64,000 bases of DNA from an uncultured Verrucomicrobia subdivision 3 bacterium (GTDB taxonomy: Bacteria; Verrucomicrobiota; Verrucomicrobiia; Limisphaerales; UBA11358): NCBI GenBank assembly GCA_903875465.1, contig CAIQWB010000139.1, positions 62,001 to 126,000 on the forward strand, given 5' to 3'. Positions 55,546 to 63,952 of this stretch are shown piece after piece; position 1 is the first letter of the stretch, and each line of letters opens with the position of its first letter. The notes below the pieces were generated by a model. That model had not been told where the DNA came from. It did no database searches and was given only the letters and a program-made list of their open reading frames with translations. The position numbers and the translations under genes were made by a program.

Positions 55546-55800
55546 CTAGTGAATCTCCGGGTTGCTGGCCGCGAAGGCGTAGAGCGAGTACACAGACAAC
55601 CAACCCAAATAGTAGCCGGTTTTTTGCACCAAATTCATGTCGGCGGTGGCCGGGGTGGTGCTTTGGGCTTGATAGATGCCCGGCATGGTCGTGGGCTTTT
55701 CGGCAAAGGCCGGGTCGCGACCAGTGGTGGTGCATCCGCTGGGCAGGCATCCAAGTCCCGCCAGAACCAAGCTCATGCCGCACGCGCGCCAGGGTTTCAT
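55546..55800 (-). CDS. Small lipoprotein, function unknown
   Basis: 84 residues with a classic lipoprotein signal: MKPWRACGMSLVLAGLG then lipobox LPSGC (acylated Cys). The mature part is short, polar (TTTGRDPAFAEKPTTMPGIYQ) and ends in a weakly hydrophobic YYLGWLSVYSLYAFAAS helix. A perfect TTGACA lies 40 bases upstream with only a weak -10 at 19 bases. It is convergent with the epimerase gene and divergent from the TPR gene. Confidence 0.7.
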   Translation of the reverse strand: MKPWRACGMSLVLAGLGCLPSGCTTTGRDPAFAEKPTTMPGIYQAQSTTPATADMNLVQKTGYYLGWLSVYSLYAFAASNPEIH

Positions 55801-55932
55801 CTCGTTAATTCAGTGATAAATGCCATTCGCATCCGGGAATGTCAAGCGGGCCCGTTGGTCCCGGTAAAGCCTCGGGGGCAAGAATGAGGATTGAATGCGG
55901 GACCGGGGTAATGCATTTTACTGTCTGATATA

Positions 55933-57312
55933 TTGGTAACTTTGAATTCGATCACTAAATTAGGCTTGAGTCTGGCGGTGGGATTCTCCCTGACATGCAC
56001 TGTCTGGGGCGATTTGGCCATGGAAACCCATCAGCGTGCCCTCACCAAAAAGGATCAGGGCGACTTGAATGGGGCGATCGCCGACGAGAATCGCGCTTTG
56101 GAGCTTCAGCCGGGTTTTACCGAGGCCTACTTCACCCGCGGGTTGCTGCTCCAAATGCTCGGGCATTCCGCCGAAGCCATTGAAAATTTCAGTCAAGCCG
56201 TCCGCCTCAAGCCGGATTACGCAGCCGCTTACTATTTTCGTGGGAATTCCCGCCATGCCGAGGGGGATTTGCTGGGAGCTTTGGTGGATTATAACCTGGC
56301 CATCTTGAACCAGCCGGATTACGCCGAGGCCTATGCCGCCCGCGCCCAGACGAAGCGTCAGCGGGGCGATTTGGATGGTTCCATTGCCGATGATGCGAAG
56401 GTGCTCCAATACCAGCCCAAGGATGCCGGGGCGTATGCGAACCGGGCCGTGGCCCGGCTTTCGCGGGGCGATGCCGCGGGAGCCCTGGATGATGACACCC
56501 AGTCGCTCAGTCTCAAGCCTGAGCAGGCGGCGGTGTATTCCCACCGTGCCCTGGCACGCAAAGCCAAAGGTGATTTAGCCGGCGCGATCCTTGACTTCAA
56601 TCAAGCCCTCGAGCTGCAACTGGATTATGTCCCCGCCTTCACCGGGCGGGCGGTGGTGAAAAGTTTGCAAGGGGATCTGGCCGGCGCGTTGGTGGATGAC
56701 ACCAAGGCTCTCAGCTTCCAGCCGGATAATGCCAATGCCTGCTATCATCGCGGGGCAACTCGGCAATTGCTCGGTGACCGTCAAGGCGCAATTGAGGATT
56801 TTAACCGGGTGGTGGAACTCAACCCCAATTTTGCTTATGCCTATCGCAACCGGGGGGTGCTGCGTTATGATGCGCATGAATATGTGGGCGCGGCGGAGGA
56901 TTTTCGCAAAGCCCTGGCTCTGGATGATTCCTTGATCTACCTGCGGTTCCGCATTTGGATGGTCCGTTCCCACCTGGGCCAGCCTGACCAGGCCACCACG
57001 GAACTGTCCACCTGGCTGGCCACCCGCCCCCACACCAGCGCCCCCGACTGGCCTGATTTGGTCGCGGGCTTTCTGACAGGACAGATTCCCGAATCGGATT
57101 TTTTAGTGGCTGCCCAAAGAACCCCTGCTGCCCAGGCTTCTGGGCGTTGGTGTGAAGCCTGCTATTACGCTGGCTCGCGGCACCTCATCGCCGGGGATAC
57201 GGCCGCGGCGGCTGATTTCTTCCAAAAAGCCCTCGCCACCGGCAAAAAGGATTACCAGGAATACAACAGTGCGGCGGCGGAGTTAACTTTTCTCCCGGCG
57301 GCGAAACATTAA
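55933..57312 (+). CDS. Exported tetratricopeptide-repeat protein
   Basis: 459 residues from a TTG (an in-frame TTG three codons later is possible). A signal peptide (LGLSLAVGFSLTCTVWGDLAM) precedes about nine TPR units of near-identical form (GDLNGAIADENRALELQPGFTEAY, GDLAGAILDFNQALELQLDYVPAF). TPR arrays bind other proteins; the partner is unknown. The high regularity of the units suggests recent internal duplication. No promoter is clear. Confidence 0.85.
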   Translation: MVTLNSITKLGLSLAVGFSLTCTVWGDLAMETHQRALTKKDQGDLNGAIADENRALELQPGFTEAYFTRGLLLQMLGHSAEAIENFSQAVRLKPDYAAAYYFRGNSRHAEGDLLGALVDYNLAILNQPDYAEAYAARAQTKRQRGDLDGSIADDAKVLQYQPKDAGAYANRAVARLSRGDAAGALDDDTQSLSLKPEQAAVYSHRALARKAKGDLAGAILDFNQALELQLDYVPAFTGRAVVKSLQGDLAGALVDDTKALSFQPDNANACYHRGATRQLLGDRQGAIEDFNRVVELNPNFAYAYRNRGVLRYDAHEYVGAAEDFRKALALDDSLIYLRFRIWMVRSHLGQPDQATTELSTWLATRPHTSAPDWPDLVAGFLTGQIPESDFLVAAQRTPAAQASGRWCEACYYAGSRHLIAGDTAAAADFFQKALATGKKDYQEYNSAAAELTFLPAAKH

Positions 57313-57420
57313 ACTGGCCCGCTGACCGACGAATTTGTTTCTTGGCCAACCCGCCCCAAACTCGTCGTCGTCGCTGTTCTTCAAAGCTCACTCAAATTCA
57401 GCATAAGCCAAGCCTGTGCG

Positions 57421-57437
57421 TAATATTCGCAATATTA
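57421..57437. promoter_or_regulatory. Perfect dyad upstream of the cytochrome genes
   Basis: TAATATT-CGC-AATATTA, seven bases each side. A second dyad, TTGCT-AAT-AGCAA, lies at 57473-57485. Both are 80-145 bases before the cytochrome c start and may be regulator sites. Confidence 0.4.
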
Positions 57438-57564
57438 GGCGGGACGAAATTGCGTTTGTGCACTAAATAGTATTGCTAATAGCAAATGCGGCGGAGTGGT
57501 CCCGGCAAAACAAAACGGTTCGCTCCCCTCGCAAATGCAGCAAATATTAACCACAGGCTGTACT

Positions 57565-57894
57565 ATGAAAAAATTACTGATTGCGGGAATCGTGGGCCTT
57601 ATGGCCGTTACCGTGTCGGTGCGCGCGGGAGACCCCAAGTCCCAGTATGAGCAATCCTGCGCCAAGTGCCATGGGGCTGACGGCAAGGGTGACACCAAAA
57701 TGGGCAAGAAGCTGGGCGCCCGGGATTATACCGATGCCAAAGTTCAAGCCGACATGAAAGAGGATGCCGCCTTTAAGGCCATCAAGGAAGGGCTGAAGGA
57801 CGCCGACGGCAAGAGCCTGATGAAGGCCGCCGCTGATATCTCCGACGACGATATCAAGGCCCTGGTCACCTACATGCGGACTTTCAAACAATAA
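57565..57894 (+). CDS. Periplasmic monohaem cytochrome c
   Basis: 109 residues from MKKLLIAGIVGLMAVTVSVRAG, a signal peptide. One haem site CAKCH; the Met ligand is probably in KMGKKLG or the SLMKAAADIS region. The size and pattern (GADGKGDTKMGKKLGARDY) match class I small cytochromes c. It probably shuttles electrons to or from the membrane nine-haem cytochrome encoded next, 158 bases downstream on the same strand. Confidence 0.9.
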   Translation: MKKLLIAGIVGLMAVTVSVRAGDPKSQYEQSCAKCHGADGKGDTKMGKKLGARDYTDAKVQADMKEDAAFKAIKEGLKDADGKSLMKAAADISDDDIKALVTYMRTFKQ

Positions 57895-58052
57895 TTTTGG
57901 TTGCAGTTGGGTTCCGGGTGGCTTGGTTTTGGGTCCAAGTCACCCGGTTTTTTTCCTGCGGGCATTCTCTCGTTTCCCGCGTAAATGGAGTCTCCGGCGG
58001 TGGCATTCCCGCCCCGGAGCCGAATGGATGCGCGGTTAATCTCAAAATATTT

Positions 58053-59825
58053 ATGACCGGCAACTCTTTCCTTTTCCCCCGGCAGCCCTTTCGCCCATTG
58101 GCAGTTCAAACCATCCGGAGGGCAGCGGGGCCAGCCCTGCTGGCATGGGGCACTTTATTATGGCTGCTTTTGGGACTGCCCGCCCTGGCCCAGGCCGGCA
58201 AACCGGTTTCCAATTCTGACTGCCTGGATTGCCATTCCGACAGAACCCTGGTGATCACCAATGCCGCTGGCCGGCCAATATCCTTGTTCGTGGATGCCGC
58301 GTGGCTGGCGGCCTCGGCGCACGGCACCAATACCTGTGTGAGCTGTCATGCGGATCTGGGTGTGAAACATCCGGATGACAACCGCCCGGCCCTGCCCGTC
58401 GATTGCACCCGCTGCCATGCGCGAGCCGTCCAGAGTTATCATGCCAGTGTCCACGGCCTGGCCCTGCTGGCCGGTCACGCGGATGCCGCCACGTGTCAGG
58501 ACTGCCATGGCACCCACGATATACTGCCGGCCACCGCACCCGCGTCTCCCTTGTATTTTACCCACCAAACGGCGACGTGCGGCGCCTGTCATGACCATGA
58601 GGCGGCCGATGTCGCGGCCAGTGTGCATGGCCGTGCGACCTCTGCGGGCTTTCGCGACGCCCCCACCTGCACCGACTGCCATGATGAGCACAAAATTCAT
58701 TCGCTCAAGCGCAGTTCGCCCATGGCTTCGGGCGCAGTGTGCGCCCAATGCCACGCCTCCGAGCGGATTAACACCAAATTCAATCTCCCGGCAGATCGCG
58801 TCGCCACCTTTTTCAATAGTTACCACGGATTGGCGGCTCAATATGGTTCCACTGTGGCGGCCGACTGCGCCAGTTGCCATGGTTACCACAAAATTCTGCC
58901 ATCGAATGACACTAATTCCTCGATCAATCGAAGTCATTTGGTCGCAACCTGTGGCCAATGCCATCGGGGCGCCAATGAAAATTTTAGCTTCGGCAAAATT
59001 CATGTGGATGGCACCACGACCAATGGCGGCGACGGTCTGGGCGGTACGGTCAACGGTTGGGTGCGGCAAATTTACCTGGTTTTGATCTTCGCCACCATTG
59101 GTGGCATGCTCGTCCACAATTTGCTGATGTTCGGCCGGAAAGTCGCCCGCCGGTTGCAAAGCGGCTCCCGGCCGGTCTTGCGCATGAATGCCCCTCAGCG
59201 CTGGCAGCATGCGATCCTGGCTGCCAGTTTCATCATTTTGGCCGTGACTGGGTTTGCCTTGAAATATCCCGACTCTTGGGTGGGGCACCTCCTGGGCTCC
59301 AGCGAACCCTTCCGCCGCTGGGCTCATCGCCTCAGCGGATTGGTTCTGCTGGCGGTGGGATTGGTGCATTTGGTTTATATCTTATGCAGCCCGGCCGGCC
59401 GCCGGTTGGTCGCCGATTTGCTGCCCGTCCGGCAGGACGGATGCGATATCATGGCAGCGGCTGGTTACCTGTGCGGCTGGCGGAAGGAAAAGCCCCGGTT
59501 CGGCCGGTTTGGTTACGCCGAAAAATTGGAATATTGGGCGGTGATCTGGGGCACCTTCATCATGGGCGTAACCGGGTTGATGATCTGGTGGAAATTGGAT
59601 GTGACTGAGTTTTTGCCGCGTTGGGTGGTGGATGTGGCGTTAACCATCCATTATTACGAGGCGGTCCTGGCCTGCCTGGCCATTGTGGTATGGCACTTCT
59701 ACCACGTGATTTTCGATCCCGATGTTTATCCGGTGAACCCCGCCTGCTGGGACGGTCGCGTTTCCGAACACTGGCAGCACGAGGAACATCCCCTTGAAAA
59801 ATGCCCTGAAACCGGACAGCCCTGA
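58053..59825 (+). CDS. Nine-haem cytochrome c / cytochrome b fusion, CbcL-like
   Basis: 590 residues from MTGNSFLFPRQ with a signal peptide ending near ALAQAGK. Nine CXXCH motifs follow: DCLDCH, TCVSCH, DCTRCH, TCQDCH, TCGACH, TCTDCH, VCAQCH, DCASCH and TCGQCH. The C-terminal ~220 residues are a four- to five-helix cytochrome b domain of the HydC/FdnI type with His ligands in WAHRLSG, LVHLVYI, IHYYEA and WHFYHVIF. This matches Geobacter CbcL, which oxidises menaquinol and passes electrons to periplasmic cytochromes during metal reduction. Here direction and partner are inferred. The ATG used lies inside a longer open frame that has no homology. Confidence 0.88.
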   Translation: MTGNSFLFPRQPFRPLAVQTIRRAAGPALLAWGTLLWLLLGLPALAQAGKPVSNSDCLDCHSDRTLVITNAAGRPISLFVDAAWLAASAHGTNTCVSCHADLGVKHPDDNRPALPVDCTRCHARAVQSYHASVHGLALLAGHADAATCQDCHGTHDILPATAPASPLYFTHQTATCGACHDHEAADVAASVHGRATSAGFRDAPTCTDCHDEHKIHSLKRSSPMASGAVCAQCHASERINTKFNLPADRVATFFNSYHGLAAQYGSTVAADCASCHGYHKILPSNDTNSSINRSHLVATCGQCHRGANENFSFGKIHVDGTTTNGGDGLGGTVNGWVRQIYLVLIFATIGGMLVHNLLMFGRKVARRLQSGSRPVLRMNAPQRWQHAILAASFIILAVTGFALKYPDSWVGHLLGSSEPFRRWAHRLSGLVLLAVGLVHLVYILCSPAGRRLVADLLPVRQDGCDIMAAAGYLCGWRKEKPRFGRFGYAEKLEYWAVIWGTFIMGVTGLMIWWKLDVTEFLPRWVVDVALTIHYYEAVLACLAIVVWHFYHVIFDPDVYPVNPACWDGRVSEHWQHEEHPLEKCPETGQP

Positions 59826-59946
59826 TCCCAAGTCACAGAGTCACCGCGACCACCGCCTGTGCTGGGGCCGCGTCCACGGACGAAATTTACTTTGTTACCA
59901 GTAAATTCAGGCCTGGCATCCGCTTTTAAGCGAACTTTTCAATCAC

Positions 59947-59966
59947 GCTGTGCAAAAATGCACAGC
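59947..59966. repeat. Perfect 8-bp inverted repeat
   Basis: GCTGTGCA-AAAA-TGCACAGC, 120 bases after the cytochrome gene. No T-tract follows, so it is a possible protein-binding site or weak transcription-end hairpin rather than a standard terminator. Confidence 0.35.
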
Positions 59967-60294
59967 AATTCCAGACACTCTGACTGCTAAATCATTCAAC
60001 ATCCCGCATTTCATGGGGAATTAGGTGGTTTTATCCTCTGGGCAAGGTTGGCATGTGTTATGCTTTATCTAATTCGGTTGTTGTTGTTAGGGTTGTGGTT
60101 GGGTTGCTGAGCAAAGGCAAATTGAATCGTGGGGATTGGATTTGTGTTTGTTCAGAGTTGGGGGGACAACGGGATTTGTCCCAAAAATTATACATGGCAC
60201 GCGCCTGACCGGTCGCCGGCAGAAGAGACTGCGAAAGAAGCTTGAAGGAGGTGGGGTGGGGGATGTCGGAGATTTGGTTCAGGCGCGTGCGTGT

Positions 60295-60564
60295 TTAATG
60301 AAACAAAATGAATTTTGTCGATTTAGTTGAGTAGTGGCGACTCGGTGACTGCGAGCCTCTGTATTTGCTGTACTTTTTAAATGCATCACCAAGTTTAGCC
60401 GGTTTGGTCAGAACTGCCAGGTTACCCGCCGTTTGGATTCTCAATTCTTCCTGCAAATACAAGGCTTCTTCTTCGCCAGGTATCTGGCCAGCAGGATGAA
60501 TCTTCGTATCGCTATGGGCGTGCTTGCGGAGATTCTGTTCGAGGACTGAACCAGTGTTCCTGCC
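60295..60564 (-). pseudogene. Possible gene remnant without a start codon
   Basis: Ninety codons are open between two stops, ending ...STKFILFH. The middle reads like protein (LRKHAHSDTKIHPAGQIPG, AVLTKPAKLGDAFKKYSKY), but no ATG, GTG, CTG or TTG occurs in the first third of the frame. I recognise no family. Either a 5'-truncated gene fragment or chance. Confidence 0.25.
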
Positions 60565-60578
60565 TCAGCCCGGCGCGG

Positions 60579-61712
60579 TCAGCTTTTGAAAAACCGGGCT
60601 GCCAGCGCATTTGCCGCCAGACCAAATCCCACCAAGACCGCCAGCGGCACCGCCACGGCACTTAAATCCGCCCCGAAACTGATGAGCTGGTGAAGTGCTT
60701 GCAAGGCCCAACCCGTGGGCAGGCAAAGCGACAACGTTTTCATCAGGGGCGGGCCGATTTCCAACGGCCACCAGCACCCCCCAATTGCGGCCATCAACAG
60801 GCTCGCCATCACACATAGTCCGCTCACGCGATCCGGGGCGGCAATGATTGACCCCACCAGCACGCCGAACGAGCCCGCCACCCAGGCAAACACCAGCAGG
60901 ACCAGCGCCACCGCCGGTAAATTGGCCCCCAGGCTGACATGAAAAATGAATTTCCCCACCGTCAGGAAAAACACGATTTGCACCGCCCCCAGCAGCATCA
61001 GACCGTATATTTTGCCCGCCACAATCTCGCCGCGCCTCACCGGCATCACCATGAGCCGGCGAATCACGCCATTGCGTCGCTCGGCCGCCACGGTGGAACC
61101 GCCAAAAATAAGCAGATTCATCATCAAGAACATCACGAGATTGCCCGGTAGCGAGAAGTAGAATCCCGAGGGCACCGGCTTGCGCCCGGCGAAGCGCGTG
61201 TGCAGGCTCACCGGATTGGTTTCCGCCAGGATCGCGTGCAGTTTGCTTTCCGTAAAGATTCCCGGCGAATTCGTATCCGTGCCCGCCTCCAGCAGGTGGC
61301 TGTTCATCGCCACCAACGCCCGCACCAGGCGAATCTGAATCAACGCCGCGTCCGACTCCGCCGAACCGTCACGCTTCCGGAATTTCACCTTGCTCTGCTT
61401 CAGCGCCAAAATGTTCTCCGAAAAATCCGCCGGGATTTGAATCACCCGGGCCGCGGATTCCCGGTTGGTGGGATCCAGCAGCCCCATGTTCTGGGCGCTT
61501 AATTCGCTCAACAGCATTCGGCCCAGAAAATTCGTGTCCGCATTCTCGATGAGCACGGGCGGTTTGCGGTTGTAAGGGTCACCCGGTCCGCTATTGGCCG
61601 CACCCATGATATACATGAAGCCAAACGGCACCAAAAACAACCAGATGAAGGCGCTCGGATGTTTTAAAAACAGCCGCAGGTCGGTATGGCCGATGTCCAG
61701 GATTCGTTTCAT
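60579..61712 (-). CDS. ABC-2 type exporter permease, downstream subunit
   Basis: 377 residues with one N-terminal helix, a long periplasmic loop (residues 45-180) and five C-terminal helices (NLVMFLMMNLLIFGG, VMASLLMAAIGGCWWP). The SSTVAAERRNGVIRRLMVMP segment is typical of the ABC-2/YhhJ class. It probably pairs with the adjacent permease as a heterodimer. The start overlaps the upstream permease stop by four bases. Confidence 0.88.
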   Translation of the reverse strand: MKRILDIGHTDLRLFLKHPSAFIWLFLVPFGFMYIMGAANSGPGDPYNRKPPVLIENADTNFLGRMLLSELSAQNMGLLDPTNRESAARVIQIPADFSENILALKQSKVKFRKRDGSAESDAALIQIRLVRALVAMNSHLLEAGTDTNSPGIFTESKLHAILAETNPVSLHTRFAGRKPVPSGFYFSLPGNLVMFLMMNLLIFGGSTVAAERRNGVIRRLMVMPVRRGEIVAGKIYGLMLLGAVQIVFFLTVGKFIFHVSLGANLPAVALVLLVFAWVAGSFGVLVGSIIAAPDRVSGLCVMASLLMAAIGGCWWPLEIGPPLMKTLSLCLPTGWALQALHQLISFGADLSAVAVPLAVLVGFGLAANALAARFFKS

Positions 61713-62983
61713 GCGCGCAAACCACTGTTAAACCGCCGGCGAAACAACCAGATGGCCACGCCGGCCAGCCCCACGCTCACCGCCGCCAGTTGGAGCACCA
61801 CCCCGGTCCACGCCAGTGTCGTCTCACCGCCCTGCAAATTCCGGGCGGTCTCGGCAAACCAATGGCTCGGCAGCCAGGGCATGACGTAATGACGGATGAA
61901 CCCAGGCAGTTGCTGGGGCGGAAACGCGCAGCCGCCCAGCAAGCCCAGGCCCATGCCCGACAAGTTGGTCAGCACCGCCGCCCGGCGCTCATCCGGCAGC
62001 AGGGCCACCAGCACCGCAAACCAGGTGGCAATAAAGCCGGCGTAACCCATGGTGAGTGCCATCAGGGCCAGTGGATGTTCCCAGTGAATTTGAAACACCA
62101 GGCCGCCCCCGCCGAGCATGATGGCCGCGCACACGAGCACCACCACCATCACATAAATGATTTTGGCCAGCAAAAATGGCAGCGTGGCCGTTTGCAAGGT
62201 TTGGTAGCGGGGAAAAGTTCGCAGACTCAATTCCCGGTGCAGATCCGCCATCGCATTCCCGGCGATGAAGAGCAGGAACATCGCCGCCAGCCCCACCAGC
62301 AGGTAGCCAAAGATGCCCGCCATGGAGTTGGTGCCCGTGCCCGTGCTACCCGCCGCCACCTGGTTCGTGGCGGCCGCTTCGGTTTCATAGACCACCAGCG
62401 GCGGATTTAAATACGTTTTGGCCGCCTTCAATTTTTCCCCGGTGTGCTTGACCAGCGTGGCGAGCTGGTCGTAATCCACCTCATTCGTCAGCGCTGCCTG
62501 CCATACGGGAAATTCCGAATTGAAATTCCGCGAAATGCCGTTCAGGCCCGTGACCAGTGCCCCGAGTAATTCCTCCAGCACCGCCGGATGAATCGACTCC
62601 GCCGGATTTTTAATCAATTCCAGGCTCACCGGCGCGCTGGCCTGCAGATAATGACTCGTAAAATTGGTCGGAATAATCAGGACCGCGCTGAGGTGGTTCG
62701 CATTGATTTCCCGGAGCGCCTCTGCCCGGCTCATGAAAACCGGGTCCAGGTATTTGCTGCCCTGTTCCTGCCCGCCCATGCCGCGCAGAAATTTGCTCAG
62801 GAAGGACTGGTCCTCATCCACCACGGCAAAATGAATCCGCCCCAGCGAGCCGCTGTCCGCATGGCCGCCAAAAACCATGCCGATCAGCGCCGTCATCACC
62901 AGCGGCACCAGCAGATTAATCATCCAGGGCAGCGGATTTCGCCGCGCCCGGCGCAGGTCTTTGGCTAGGAGAATCCCGATCAT
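61709..62983 (-). CDS. ABC-2 type exporter permease, upstream subunit
   Basis: 424 residues from MIGILLAKDLRRARRN, one base after the ATPase stop. It has the same topology as its neighbour: an N-terminal helix, a large outer loop with VDEDQSFLSKFLRGMGGQEQG, then five helices with FLLFIAGNAMADLHRELSLRTFPRYQT. It resembles the YbhS/YhhJ class that exports drugs, antibiotics or small molecules; the substrate is unknown. Confidence 0.88.
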   Translation of the reverse strand: MIGILLAKDLRRARRNPLPWMINLLVPLVMTALIGMVFGGHADSGSLGRIHFAVVDEDQSFLSKFLRGMGGQEQGSKYLDPVFMSRAEALREINANHLSAVLIIPTNFTSHYLQASAPVSLELIKNPAESIHPAVLEELLGALVTGLNGISRNFNSEFPVWQAALTNEVDYDQLATLVKHTGEKLKAAKTYLNPPLVVYETEAAATNQVAAGSTGTGTNSMAGIFGYLLVGLAAMFLLFIAGNAMADLHRELSLRTFPRYQTLQTATLPFLLAKIIYVMVVVLVCAAIMLGGGGLVFQIHWEHPLALMALTMGYAGFIATWFAVLVALLPDERRAAVLTNLSGMGLGLLGGCAFPPQQLPGFIRHYVMPWLPSHWFAETARNLQGGETTLAWTGVVLQLAAVSVGLAGVAIWLFRRRFNSGLRA

Positions 62984-62984
62984 T

Positions 62985-63917
62985 TTATTCCCGGAGTTCC
63001 CGGCCCGTGAGTTGCAGAAACACGTCATTCAGGCTCGGTCGCTTGAGCGTGACATTCTCCACCCGCACCGGCAGGCTCAGCAACTCCCGCAAGCAGTCCG
63101 AAGGGTCCCGTGTGCCGATGGCGGACACCACCAGTTGCCGGTCCGATTTTTGAATGATGCGGAATCGCTCGCGAAAACCCGGCCACGCATCCGGCGCCGT
63201 ATTCTCAAAATTGGCCTCCATGACAAATACCCGGTCGCCGCCCAGGCGCTCTTGCAATTCCGGTAGCGTGCCCTCCGCCAGCAATCGTCCATGGTCAATA
63301 ATACCAATGCGCTGGCACAAATTCTCCGCCTCCTCCAGATAGTGCGTGGTGTAAAGAATCCCCGTCCCCGTGGCCCGCAGTTGCCCGATGAATTCCAGAA
63401 TATTTTGCCGCGCTTGCGGATCTATCCCCACGGTCGGCTCATCCAGCAGGATTAATTGCGGCCGGTGGAGCAGGGCGCACCCCAGGTTAATGCGCCGTTT
63501 CATCCCGCCGGAATACGTTTTCACCGGGTCATTCCCCCGGTCGGTCAGGGTCAGCGCGGCCAGTAGTTCCCGGGTGCGCTCCCGGGCGTCGTTCCGGCTC
63601 AGGCCCGCGATGCGCCCCCAGAATTCCAGATTCTCCCGGCCGCTTAATTCCTCATAAATCGCCAGTTCCTGCGGCACCACGCCCATGATGCGCTTCGCTT
63701 TTTGCGGATCCGCCGCGAAGGAATGGCCCGCCACCAGCACCTCGCCCGCGTCTGGTTGCAGCAGGCCGGAGATCATGGAAATGGAAGTCGTTTTGCCCGC
63801 GCCATTGGGGCCCAGCAGACCGTAGATTTCCCCGGGCTGCACCTCCAAGCTAACGCCATCCACGGCGCGACTTGCGCCGAATGATTTGGAAAGCCGATCT
63901 ACCTTGAGCAGACTCAT
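62985..63917 (-). CDS. ABC-2 exporter ATP-binding protein
   Basis: 310 residues from MSLLKVDRLSKSFG. Walker A LLGPNGAGKTTSISM, Q-loop VVPQELAIYEELS, signature YSGGMKRRINLGCALL, Walker B LILLDEPTVGIDPQ and switch LYTTHYLEEAE are complete. The C-terminal DUF4162-type tail (VFVMEANFENT) is usual for CcmA/YbhF-like exporters. It powers the two downstream permeases. The start fits a promoter six bases upstream. Confidence 0.93.
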   Translation of the reverse strand: MSLLKVDRLSKSFGASRAVDGVSLEVQPGEIYGLLGPNGAGKTTSISMISGLLQPDAGEVLVAGHSFAADPQKAKRIMGVVPQELAIYEELSGRENLEFWGRIAGLSRNDARERTRELLAALTLTDRGNDPVKTYSGGMKRRINLGCALLHRPQLILLDEPTVGIDPQARQNILEFIGQLRATGTGILYTTHYLEEAENLCQRIGIIDHGRLLAEGTLPELQERLGGDRVFVMEANFENTAPDAWPGFRERFRIIQKSDRQLVVSAIGTRDPSDCLRELLSLPVRVENVTLKRPSLNDVFLQLTGRELRE

Positions 63918-63923
63918 GACCGG

Positions 63924-63952
63924 ATTGTTGGCTGCACCGCCCCCGATGACAA
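63924..63952 (-). promoter_or_regulatory. Promoter of the ABC-2 exporter operon, start-codon proximal
   Basis: TTGTCA (five of six) - 17 bases - AACAAT (four of six), ending six bases before the ATG. It supports the MSLLKV start and predicts a leaderless mRNA. Confidence 0.5.

Larger units (their letters stand above)
59826..60578. other. 753-base intergenic region with a hairpin and a decayed frame
   Basis: A perfect 8-bp hairpin lies near its left end and a start-less reading frame occupies the right half (separate entries). Between them is AT-leaning and T/G-rich sequence (for example GTTGTTGTTGTTAGGGTTG) with no other feature. It is the longest gene-poor gap in the window. Confidence 0.5.

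Noticed and set aside
55933-57312. CRISPR-like regular repeats inside the TPR gene
   Set aside because: The periodicity is about 102 bases with imperfect units and a continuous reading frame, as expected for 34-residue TPRs.
60136-60330. 64-codon plus-strand frame in the gap after the CbcL-like gene
   Set aside because: No ribosome site, promoter or recognisable motif, and it overlaps a chance inverted repeat (GGGACAA/TTGTCCC).
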